Program-made: the position numbers and the translations under genes
NCBI GenBank assembly: GCA_027318525.1
Contig: DAHVPA010000039.1
Location: forward strand, 1-12,174
Length of the DNA: 12,174 bases
Reading direction: 5' to 3'
DNA from: Candidatus Cloacimonadota bacterium
GTDB lineage: Bacteria; Cloacimonadota; Cloacimonadia; Cloacimonadales; Cloacimonadaceae
Notes under the pieces: model-generated
Told to the model about the DNA's origin: nothing
Seen by the model: the letters and a program-made list of their open reading frames with translations, nothing else
The model's database searches: none
Shown here: piece by piece, positions 1-6,861 of the stretch
Layout of the letters: each line of letters starts with the position of its first letter
How positions within the stretch are numbered: position 1 is the stretch's first letter

Positions 1-2
1 AA

Positions 3-1109
3 TCCAGATGGATATACTATGCCCCGATCAGGCTTAACCGGTGGTCTATGGGAGTTAAGTTTACTCATTCCGATATTATGGGAGATCTGAATGAAGTGAA
101 CTATATCTTCCGATTAATCCTAGGAATTGGACTGCTGCTGCTGCTGGCATTAATCTGGACACGTGTAATGACTATCTTCAAACCGTTGCGATTATTGTTG
201 AAAGCTACTAATAAAATCGGTGGAGGAGATTTTAGCATAGAACTACCTGCCTCCAACAGGAAAAATGAGGTGTCACAGCTGACGGAGTCATTTGCTAAAA
301 TGCAGTCTGAATTAAAAGCTTACACGGAAAACCTGATTAAAACTACACGGGAAAAAGACAAGTTTGCATCGGAGATTAAATTTGCCGCCCAAATCCAGCA
401 GCGTATTCTGCCAGCCAGCCAAAACCTGTTGGCAGATGTAAAAGAAGTTAATATCTATGGAATCCTGGAGCCGGCAGAAGATATTGGGGGCGACTTGTAT
501 GATGCTTTTATGATAGATGACAGATACTTGTGCTTTGCTATTGCAGACGTATTTGGTAAAGGGATAGTTGCGAGTATGCTGATGACCATCGTGCAGACAC
601 TTATCCGCTCACAATCACGCTACTCAACTTCCGCTGTTGCACTGGTGAAAGAGGTAAATTCCTATCTATGCCAGAACAAACGGCAGGGTAACTTCATCAC
701 TTTAATTGCAGGCATTCTGGACCTTAAGACAGGGGTGGTTGAATTCTGCAATGCAGGACATACTCCTATTTACTTAAAAAAAGCAAATCAGCAGTGTATC
801 CGCTTTGGAGAAACGCATTCGACAGCTTTGGGGATGTTTGAAGATTTGAAGCTGGAATCCTCACTCATACCACTCGATATCGGGGATTTTCTTATCCTGT
901 ATACAGATGGGATAACGGAAGCAATGAATGTGGATGAGCAGTTCTTTGGTCTGGAAAGACTGGAAGATATTATCCTAATGATGCAAAATCCCTCTCCGGA
1001 AGGACTTGCCAAGTATATACTGCAGGAAGTGCGCCAATTTGCCGGTGAAGCAAAGCAAAGCGATGACCTATCAATCCTGGTTTTGAGATTTAACCATCCC
1101 AAATCATAA
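3..1109 (+). CDS. Cache/HAMP/SpoIIE-type PP2C sensor phosphatase (5' end outside window)
   Basis: Probable membrane-bound serine phosphatase of the RsbU/SpoIIE class, which dephosphorylates anti-anti-sigma (STAS) proteins in partner-switching pathways. The frame is open to the left edge, so the Met codon at 48 is probably internal. The residues before and after it (YYAPI...WSMGVKF) look like the end of a periplasmic Cache sensor domain. Counting from that Met: a hydrophobic helix at about 20-45, a HAMP-like segment at about 46-95, then a PP2C domain from about 112 to 350. The PP2C domain shows AAQIQQRILP (113-122), GGDLYD (147-152), DVFGKG (167-172, usually DVSGKG), CNAGH (234-238), LYTDGITEA (284-292) and SDDLSILVL (338-346). 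The acidic metal-binding residues are present, so it should be active. No kinase or STAS partner is visible in the window. The family call is firm; the pathway is inferred. Confidence 0.88.
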   Translation, partial: SRWIYYAPIRLNRWSMGVKFTHSDIMGDLNEVNYIFRLILGIGLLLLLALIWTRVMTIFKPLRLLLKATNKIGGGDFSIELPASNRKNEVSQLTESFAKMQSELKAYTENLIKTTREKDKFASEIKFAAQIQQRILPASQNLLADVKEVNIYGILEPAEDIGGDLYDAFMIDDRYLCFAIADVFGKGIVASMLMTIVQTLIRSQSRYSTSAVALVKEVNSYLCQNKRQGNFITLIAGILDLKTGVVEFCNAGHTPIYLKKANQQCIRFGETHSTALGMFEDLKLESSLIPLDIGDFLILYTDGITEAMNVDEQFFGLERLEDIILMMQNPSPEGLAKYILQEVRQFAGEAKQSDDLSILVLRFNHPKS

Positions 1110-1113
1110 TTGA

Positions 1114-2241
1114 CTATATTGTTGGCTTGATTAACTCAAGTAGATAAGTAACTGCGGCAGCAGGTGTTTGAGTTCCATCCAGAATAGCTGAACGGGATTG
1201 TTTGTATGCCTGACTGAACATTTCATTATTAAAGAACTGATTATAAATGCAGTCTCTAAGCATTGAATCGAACCATTCCAGTTTCTGTGCAGTGCGCCGT
1301 TTCTGAAAAAGCCCAGTTGCATTAGTATGGGTGCGGAAGTCCGTAATAATCTGCCAGATGTGATCTATGTTGGTACCGTGGAGAGCAGAACAGGTGACAA
1401 CAGGAGGAGTCCAGCCTTCAGAAACAGGCTGGAGAAAATGCAGAACACGTGTTAGCTCTGATTTGAAAAGTTCTGCTTTGTTCAAATTGTCGCCATCAGC
1501 TTTGTTAATAGCAATCATGTCAGCCAGCTCAATGATACCTTTCTTAATCCCCTGTAGCTCATCACCGGCTCCAGTAATCTGTAAAAGTAAGAAGAAATCA
1601 ACGAGAGAACGCACGGTGACTTCAGATTGACCCACACCTACAGTTTCTATTAAGATAACGTCATAGCCGGCAGCTTCACAAGCTATGATTGTTTCCATAG
1701 TTTTACGGGCAACTCCACCTAGTATACCAGATGAAGGAGATGGGCGGATAAAGCTGTCTTGGGAGCGTGATAGCTTTTCCATTCTTGTTTTATCACCCAG
1801 GATACTGCCTTTGGATATAGTACTGCTCGGATCTATAGCTAGAACAGCTACACGGTGACCTTGATCAATGGCAGAGCAGCCAAAGGCTTCAATAAAGGTG
1901 CTTTTCCCGGCTCCCGGGACACCTGTAATCCCAATACGGATTGATTTTCCGGAATAAGGGATAAGCCTTTTAATCAGTTCCTGCGCATGTTGAATATGTC
2001 TGATTGAGTTGCTTTCTATCAACGTTATTGCTTTGGATAAAGTAGTTCTGTTACAAGATAAAACCCCATCCACCAGGATATCCAGATCATACTTTCTGCT
2101 GGTTTCTCCTCGTTTGGCTGATGATGAAGAAATATTCTTTTGCGTTTTATTACCTTCTACTATTCTGGACGCATAAGTCATATCAGCATTGGAGGGTGCC
2201 CATTCGGGCATCCTCGTCTTGCTCTTTTTCTTTTCATTCAT
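1114..2241 (-). CDS. meaB: Methylmalonyl-CoA mutase-associated GTPase MeaB
   Basis: G3E-family P-loop GTPase that gates cobalamin delivery to methylmalonyl-CoA mutase and protects it from inactivation. Of 375 residues, the GTPase core shows Walker A GVPGAGKST (107-115), DPSS (137-140), the switch-region ETVGVGQSE (199-207) and NKAD guanine specificity (246-249). A C-terminal helical region (about 315-375) matches the dimerisation arm of the family. The family is usually about 320-340 residues. Here about 50 extra N-terminal residues, basic and low in complexity (KKKSK, ISSSSAKR), precede the conserved start near YDLDILVDGVL. It is the last gene of mutA-mutB-meaB. Its ATG overlaps the mutB stop (ATGA, 4 bp) and lacks a clear ribosome binding site, so translational coupling is likely. 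Met11 is a possible alternative start. Its stop lies 4 nt from the end of the convergent phosphatase gene. Confidence 0.95.
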   Translation of the reverse strand: MNEKKKSKTRMPEWAPSNADMTYASRIVEGNKTQKNISSSSAKRGETSRKYDLDILVDGVLSCNRTTLSKAITLIESNSIRHIQHAQELIKRLIPYSGKSIRIGITGVPGAGKSTFIEAFGCSAIDQGHRVAVLAIDPSSTISKGSILGDKTRMEKLSRSQDSFIRPSPSSGILGGVARKTMETIIACEAAGYDVILIETVGVGQSEVTVRSLVDFFLLLQITGAGDELQGIKKGIIELADMIAINKADGDNLNKAELFKSELTRVLHFLQPVSEGWTPPVVTCSALHGTNIDHIWQIITDFRTHTNATGLFQKRRTAQKLEWFDSMLRDCIYNQFFNNEMFSQAYKQSRSAILDGTQTPAAAVTYLLELIKPTI

Positions 2242-2250
2242 GCCCGAATG
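2201..2250 (-). promoter_or_regulatory. Hairpin over the mutB/meaB junction (11-bp perfect inverted repeat)
   Basis: On the mRNA strand CATTCGGGCAT (2250 to 2240) is exactly complementary to ATGCCCGAATG (2211 to 2201), with a purine-rich 28-nt loop between. The 5' arm covers the last mutB codons and the first two bases of the meaB ATG. The 3' arm covers codons 11-14 of meaB (Met-Pro-Glu-Trp). The structure would hide the meaB initiation region unless a ribosome finishing mutB opens it. The pairing is seen directly; the regulatory role is inferred. Confidence 0.45.
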
Positions 2251-4418
2251 CCATATCTATCAAACAGGAGATGCATAATATTAGTTGCTGCATCAGGTAA
2301 TTTGGTTCCAGGTCCAAAGATTGCAGCAGCGCCCTGTTCCATCAAGAAATCATAATCCTGAGAAGGAATCACACCACCGACAATTACTATGATATCTTCT
2401 CTTCCAAGCCTTGTGAGTTCCTTAACCAATTGAGGTAATAATGTTTTATGTCCGGCAGCCAAAGAACTCATGCCAATCACATGTACATCATTTTCTACAG
2501 CCTGTCTTGCTGTTTCCTCAGGGGTTTGAAAGAGAGGTCCCACATCCACGTCAAAGCCCATATCTGCATAAGCTGTGCTGACAACTTTAGCTCCTCTATC
2601 GTGACCATCCTGACCCATTTTTGCTACTAGGATTCGGGGTCTGCGTCCTTCCTGGTCTGCAAATTTGTCGGTCATAGCGCGTACTTGTTCTATTTCACTC
2701 ATGTTTCTATACTCACTGTTATACACGTTTGTTATAAGGTTGATATTTGCCTGATGTCTTCCGAAAACCTGTTCTAATGCTAATGATATCTCACCGAGAG
2801 TGGCTCTTTCTCTGGCGGCAATGATGGAAAGTTCCAAAAGGTTACCAACGCCTGTCTCTGCACATTTTGTAAGTGCATCCAAAGCTTCTGATACTTTTGT
2901 TTCATTTCTCCCTGATTTTAATTGCTTCAAACGGGAAATTTGTGCCTCCCTTACAGCGCTGTTATCTACTTCCAGGATATCAATTGGATCTTCTTCAGGT
3001 AAACGGTATTTATTGACTCCAACAATGGTTTCAGAGCCCGAATCAATCATGGCTTGTTTTCTGGCGCTGGCTTCTTCGATACGCATTTTGGGTAATCCAT
3101 TTTCGATTGCTTTTGCCATTCCTCCCAAGCCTTCCACTTCCATGATATGTTGCCATGAACGCTGCATCAATTCATTGGTGAGAGTTTCCACATACCAGCT
3201 GCCGCCCCAGGGATCTATAACCTTGCAGATACCTGTTTCATTCTGCAGATACAACTGAGTATTCCTTGCAATCCGTGCCGAAAAATCAGTCGGCAAGGCT
3301 ATTGCTTCATCCAAAGAGTTGGTATGCAGGGATTGGGTATGACCTAGAGTCGCGGCTAAAGCCTCGATACATGTTCTTGTGATATTATTGTATGGATCTT
3401 GTTCAGTGAGGCTCCATCCGCTGGTTTGGGAATGAGTGCGTAGTGCGAGGGATTTTGGATTCTTGGGATTGAATCCTTTTACTATCTTAGCCCACAAAAC
3501 TCTGGCTGCCCGCAGTTTGGCGATTTCCATAAAATAATTCATACCTTCCGCCCAGAAGAAGGAAAGGCGTGGAGCAAAGACATCAATGTCTATTCCTGCT
3601 TTAATCCCTGTGCGTATATATTCCCAGCCATCAGCCAGGGTATATGCCATCTCCAGGTCAGCTGTTGCGCCTGCTTCCTGCATATGATAACCCGAAATGC
3701 TTATGCTGTTGAATTTCGGCATATGTCTGGAAGTATATGAGAATATGTCGGCAATAATCTTCATACTTGGTTCAGGCGGATAGATATACGTATTGCGGAC
3801 CATGTATTCTTTGAGGATATCATTCTGGATAGTTCCGTTCAGCTGCTCAGGTTTTACGCCCTGTTCTTCTGCCGCAACTATATAGAAAGCCATAATGGGC
3901 AGGACTGCGCCGTTCATGGTCATAGATACTGACATTTGATCCAGAGGTATTCCATCAAACAGGATTTTCATATCGAGAATGGAATCGACAGCCACACCTG
4001 CTTTGCCGACATCTCCCATGACTCTGGGGTGGTCACTGTCATAACCTCTGTGCGTTGCCAGGTCAAAGGCTATGGAAAGACCTTTCTGACCCATGGCGAG
4101 ATTGCGTCTGTAAAAGGCGTTGCTTTCTTCTGCAGTGGAAAATCCGGCATATTGCCTGATGGTCCATGGACGCTGAACGAACATGGAGGCATAAGGTCCG
4201 CGCAGATACGGAGGGAGACCTGAAAGGTATTCCAACAGAGGATTATCTTTCACATCATCTGCTGTATAAACCGGTTTGATGTTTAGCTGTTCATTGGTTT
4301 TCCAAAGCAAATGTTCAAAGTCCTTTTCTGCCTGTTGTTCAATAGCTGTCTTATATTTGTTCCAGTCCGCTTTTGTTGCAGTGAAAGCAGGTTTGATTGT
4401 AGTCAGATCAGGTTTCAT
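2238..4418 (-). CDS. mutB: Methylmalonyl-CoA mutase, large (catalytic) subunit
   Basis: Adenosylcobalamin-dependent isomerase that interconverts (R)-methylmalonyl-CoA and succinyl-CoA in the cytoplasm, a step of propionate production or oxidation. The 726-residue length is normal for the large subunit. The N-terminal TIM-barrel domain contains RQYAGFST (88-95), whose Tyr90 corresponds to the active-site tyrosine, MVRNT with Arg208, and GYHMQEAGA with His245. The C-terminal cobalamin-binding domain (about 594-726) has the base-off/His-on signature MGQDGHDRG (601-609), with Asp604, His606 as the lower cobalt ligand and Gly609. The matching glycines follow at SSLAAGH (651-657) and VGGVIP (680-685). 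The start ATG overlaps the mutA stop by one base (TAATG), and a G-rich stretch just upstream may act as its ribosome binding site. All key residues look intact, so it should be the active partner of the MutA/MutB heterodimer. Confidence 0.97.
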   Translation of the reverse strand: MKPDLTTIKPAFTATKADWNKYKTAIEQQAEKDFEHLLWKTNEQLNIKPVYTADDVKDNPLLEYLSGLPPYLRGPYASMFVQRPWTIRQYAGFSTAEESNAFYRRNLAMGQKGLSIAFDLATHRGYDSDHPRVMGDVGKAGVAVDSILDMKILFDGIPLDQMSVSMTMNGAVLPIMAFYIVAAEEQGVKPEQLNGTIQNDILKEYMVRNTYIYPPEPSMKIIADIFSYTSRHMPKFNSISISGYHMQEAGATADLEMAYTLADGWEYIRTGIKAGIDIDVFAPRLSFFWAEGMNYFMEIAKLRAARVLWAKIVKGFNPKNPKSLALRTHSQTSGWSLTEQDPYNNITRTCIEALAATLGHTQSLHTNSLDEAIALPTDFSARIARNTQLYLQNETGICKVIDPWGGSWYVETLTNELMQRSWQHIMEVEGLGGMAKAIENGLPKMRIEEASARKQAMIDSGSETIVGVNKYRLPEEDPIDILEVDNSAVREAQISRLKQLKSGRNETKVSEALDALTKCAETGVGNLLELSIIAARERATLGEISLALEQVFGRHQANINLITNVYNSEYRNMSEIEQVRAMTDKFADQEGRRPRILVAKMGQDGHDRGAKVVSTAYADMGFDVDVGPLFQTPEETARQAVENDVHVIGMSSLAAGHKTLLPQLVKELTRLGREDIIVIVGGVIPSQDYDFLMEQGAAAIFGPGTKLPDAATNIMHLLFDRYGIRA

Positions 4419-6550
4419 TATAACACCCCCATCCTATTAGCAAGATCTTTTAATGTGTCCAAGGCGTTAGCCCTGATATGGATGAAGAGGTCAATGCCCT
4501 GTTGCTTATAGGTTTCCACCATGTCCTGCGGATATCCGGCTAAAATGAATATCATATCCTGTTTCTGTTTTCTTATTGATGCTATAAGTTGAGGAACAAG
4601 CTCTGGATACGTGTCGTCGGTGGAACAGATACATACTGTGCCGGCTTTTGCTTTAATGGCTGCAGCTACAGCCTTTTCCACTGTATCAAATCCATCGTTG
4701 GATTCAACATAGAATCCTCCCACCTGCAGAAAACCCTGAGCAAAATCTGCCCTGGCTTTGTGCTGGGAGATGGGTCCCATATTGGCAAGAAAGACAGAAA
4801 GCACGGTTTTATTGGTTTGCTGGTAATCAACAACCCTGGTACGCAGGTTTTCCAGACCCTCAGTGACATATGCTAGAGGCAGTGCCGGTGCTTTCAGGCA
4901 GCCCTCGGCAGGAACAATGCAGTCAAAAGCTTCCTCCAGAGTAGCTCCCATCAGAAAAGCTTCCACCAGATATTCTACAACCCGAATATCCTTGCAGTTT
5001 TCGGTGAGTTCATTCAAAGCCTGCTCCAGACCCGGGCGCGTTGAATCTTCAACAGCAATGACTTTTTCATAATGAGTTAGCAGGTCGCACATACAATTTG
5101 CGCCAGAGCTTTCCAGAGGCTGTTCCAGTGGATTGGCAAACATATTGATGCCGACATAGACATCCTTTCTTTTCTCAGCATTCTGCTTGCGTTCCGAAGC
5201 TTTCTGAGCAGTCTCAGACTGGATTTGTCCCGCTAACACAGCCTTGTAAAAACCTCCCTGCGCTTCAATACTCTGCAGCTTAGCCCAGGCTTTTTCAGCT
5301 AATTGCGAAGTAAGTTTTTCCACATAGTAACCCCCTCCGGCAGGGTCTGTCACTTTACTGAGATGAGCTTCTTCCTGCAGAATGATCTGCTGGTTGCGGG
5401 CGATGCGTCTGGAGAATTCATCATCAGGTCTGATTCTGACATCAAAGGGAGTCACTTCCAGACTGTCAATGCCTCCAATCACACCGCTGAAACTTTCAGT
5501 CGTAGTTCTCAGGATATTGACATAAGGGTCATATAGGGTCTTATTGAATTCTGAAGTAACGCCGTGAATCCAGACCTTTTGTAGCTCAGCCGGAGCTTTA
5601 TAGGCTTGCATGAGTTCTGCCCAGAGGAGTCTGGCAGCTCTGACTTTGGCAATTTCCATAAAGAGGTTGGAGCCCAGGGAAAGATTTATCTGAAAGCGCG
5701 GAACAATCTGTTCGAGCGTCAATCCTTTTTCCAGCATAGCATTGATATATTCATGGGCAGTGGACATCACATAAGCCAGTTCACTGAGAGAATCAGCACC
5801 TCGGTTGCCCCAGAAAGTCCCGTCCACTATGATTGTTCTCAGTCCGGGAGCATGGACAGCAGCCCAGGCAGACATTTGAGCCAAAGTTTGCCATTTATCT
5901 TCTTCGCAGAAAGGCAATTCTCCATCCTCTACCAGAGCTGCAATCAGGTCAAAACCCACACAGCCACGCAGATCGGAGTAATCTATTCCTTTCTTTTTGC
6001 AATATGCTGCCAGCAAGCCCAGATGAGTTATGCTGGCTTCACCTCCATTGATAAAAATGGGAACTGCCGACAGTTCCACATTATTAAGCAGGATTGACAT
6101 GTCCTCCAAATCGTTTAGCCAGATGCCATCGGGATCGAGCGCATCAAAGGGAGGAATTGTAGCCCAACGGGTGAATCTATCGAGTTTGAGATTAACGGAG
6201 TTCAAGCCGCGTGAAAGTTCATCCAACAGGATTCTATTGGCTTCGGCAGGATGCCAGGCGTTTTGGGGTTGGGCAATTACCCAGCCATTCAATGAATTGC
6301 CTTCAGCATTGTTTCCACGCACAAAAGGCGGCTGTCCCGGCAGGGAATTGAGGTGAGGCAAATCCTGGATGTCTTCTTTGCGATAGATGGGTTGCAGGTC
6401 AATACCTTCATAGGTTTTGGTTATCATCGCTTTTTCAAACGGCACGCCCTTGAGCGTTTCTTCAACAGCCTTGAGCCAATCCTCCCATTGGTTGGGGGGA
6501 AATTCAGCCTTAATATCGAGTGCCTTTGGTTTTGCGCTCTCGTTATCCAT
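4418..6550 (-). CDS. mutA: Methylmalonyl-CoA mutase, small (non-catalytic) subunit
   Basis: Structural partner of MutB in the heterodimeric mutase. The reading frame stays open up to 6823, but I chose the ATG at 6550. It has a good ribosome binding site (AAGGAG at 6558-6563, 7 nt spacing), and homology-like sequence starts just after it (PPNQWEDWLKAVEETLKGVPFEK). The extra upstream 91 codons are intergenic repeat sequence. The resulting 710 residues keep the mutase fold: PPFVRG (74-79), LDPDG (138-142), FQINLSLGSNLFMEIAKVRAARLLWAEL (286-313) and TDPAGGGYYVE (401-411). Where MutB has MGQDGHDRG, MutA has MGPISQHKA (591-599). The Asp and His needed to hold cobalamin are therefore replaced, as known for small subunits. 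First gene of the mutA-mutB-meaB operon; its stop overlaps the mutB start by one base. Confidence 0.95.
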   Translation of the reverse strand: MDNESAKPKALDIKAEFPPNQWEDWLKAVEETLKGVPFEKAMITKTYEGIDLQPIYRKEDIQDLPHLNSLPGQPPFVRGNNAEGNSLNGWVIAQPQNAWHPAEANRILLDELSRGLNSVNLKLDRFTRWATIPPFDALDPDGIWLNDLEDMSILLNNVELSAVPIFINGGEASITHLGLLAAYCKKKGIDYSDLRGCVGFDLIAALVEDGELPFCEEDKWQTLAQMSAWAAVHAPGLRTIIVDGTFWGNRGADSLSELAYVMSTAHEYINAMLEKGLTLEQIVPRFQINLSLGSNLFMEIAKVRAARLLWAELMQAYKAPAELQKVWIHGVTSEFNKTLYDPYVNILRTTTESFSGVIGGIDSLEVTPFDVRIRPDDEFSRRIARNQQIILQEEAHLSKVTDPAGGGYYVEKLTSQLAEKAWAKLQSIEAQGGFYKAVLAGQIQSETAQKASERKQNAEKRKDVYVGINMFANPLEQPLESSGANCMCDLLTHYEKVIAVEDSTRPGLEQALNELTENCKDIRVVEYLVEAFLMGATLEEAFDCIVPAEGCLKAPALPLAYVTEGLENLRTRVVDYQQTNKTVLSVFLANMGPISQHKARADFAQGFLQVGGFYVESNDGFDTVEKAVAAAIKAKAGTVCICSTDDTYPELVPQLIASIRKQKQDMIFILAGYPQDMVETYKQQGIDLFIHIRANALDTLKDLANRMGVL

Positions 6551-6557
6551 ACGGCTT

Positions 6558-6563
6558 CTCCTT
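6558..6563 (-). promoter_or_regulatory. mutA ribosome binding site
   Basis: AAGGAG on the minus strand lies 7 nt before the ATG at 6550. It decides the mutA start against the longer open frame reaching 6823. Confidence 0.85.
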
Positions 6564-6600
6564 TTATTTCTATACTTATGTTTATAATTCAGGAGTTGCA

Positions 6601-6638
6601 GCCGGCATTGCTGCCGGCGGGGATTTTTATTGAATCCC
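6601..6638 (-). promoter_or_regulatory. Two adjacent hairpins in the presumed mutA leader
   Basis: GCCGGCA (6601-6607) and TGCCGGC (6612-6618) form a 7-bp stem with a 4-nt loop. Next to it GGGATT (6620-6625) and AATCCC (6633-6638) form a 6-bp stem with a 7-nt loop. Both lie 50-90 nt upstream of the mutA start and would be in its 5' leader if transcription starts near 6644. The stems are seen directly; any role in attenuation or mRNA stability is inferred. Read on the plus strand, a short T-rich run follows the first stem, but no plus-strand gene ends here. Confidence 0.35.
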
Positions 6639-6650
6639 TTATGTTTAACC

Positions 6651-6678
6651 ATTTTACTGACAATAGTAAAACAGGCAA
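6651..6678 (-). promoter_or_regulatory. Possible mutA operon promoter
   Basis: On the minus strand, TTGCCT (6678-6673), a 16-nt spacer and TAAAAT (6656-6651) resemble a sigma70-type promoter: 4 of 6 and 5 of 6 consensus bases. It would start the transcript near 6644, about 95 nt before the mutA ATG. It is a by-eye match to a short motif in A+T-rich DNA, so confidence is low. Confidence 0.28.
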
Positions 6679-6702
6679 GGATTTTCTCTGTTGCACAATC
6701 CA

Positions 6703-6744
6703 GGCAGAGAGTTTGCAGAGAGTCTGCTGAGGCAAAGTCTCGCC
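6703..6744 (+). repeat. Palindromic intergenic repeat, copy A
   Basis: A 42-bp element that begins GGC and ends GCC and is an imperfect inverted repeat: GGCAGAGAGTTTGC at 6703-6716 faces GGCAAAGTCTCGCC at 6731-6744. It contains GCAGAGAGTTTGCAGAGA (6704-6721), the exact reverse complement of 18 bases at 11481-11498 in copy B. Both copies are followed, in the same relative orientation, by AAAACC. It sits between two divergent operons and within an open frame that I judge non-coding. Confidence 0.65.
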
Positions 6745-6861
6745 AAAACCCCTCCGGGAGCTTTTCCCGGGTTATGGAAAGTGTGTTGCCGAGTTTGCTA
6801 TTGACGAATAAGACAATCAACAAAAAATGTATTTTCTTTATGTATAAATGAGAGGTTATCC

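Larger units (their letters stand above)
6551..6861. other. Divergent intergenic region between mutA and trxB
   Basis: This 311-bp stretch separates the start of the mutA operon (minus strand) from trxB (plus strand), so both promoters are expected here. It holds the mutA ribosome binding site, two adjacent hairpins (6601-6638), a possible mutA promoter (6651-6678), a copy of the palindromic repeat (6703-6744) and a small G+C hairpin with arms CCGGGA/TCCCGG (6754-6770). The trxB side is A+T rich (6801-6850). A TTGACG at 6801 has no well-spaced -10 partner, so I do not call a trxB promoter. A possible trxB ribosome binding site, AGAGG, is at 6851-6855. No cobalamin-riboswitch landmarks were recognised by eye. 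Confidence 0.7.

Noticed and set aside
1126..1140. CTTGA/TCAAG inverted repeat near the meaB end as a bidirectional terminator
   Set aside because: The stem is only 5 bp, A+T rich, inside coding sequence and without a T-run.
5606..6097. 163-codon plus-strand open frame inside mutA, and similar long antisense frames in mutB and alaS
   Set aside because: They are opposite strongly conserved coding sequence, show no family resemblance and no initiation signals; they are shadows.
6754..6770. Hairpin CCGGGA/TCCCGG as a terminator
   Set aside because: No T-run follows directly on either strand and no gene ends nearby; kept only as a note in the intergenic entry.
6551..6823. A 91-codon N-terminal extension of MutA from a Met codon at 6823
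   Set aside because: It runs through the palindromic repeat and hairpins, has no mutase-like sequence, and a strong ribosome binding site precedes the ATG at 6550.
6801..6848. Possible trxB promoter (TTGACG at 6801 with TATAAA at 6843)
   Set aside because: The spacing between the two hexamers is far too long, and a start from TATAAA would fall on the ribosome binding site.
6551..6861. Cobalamin riboswitch upstream of mutA
   Set aside because: Expected for a B12-dependent operon, but no recognisable B12-box-like segment was seen on the minus strand.
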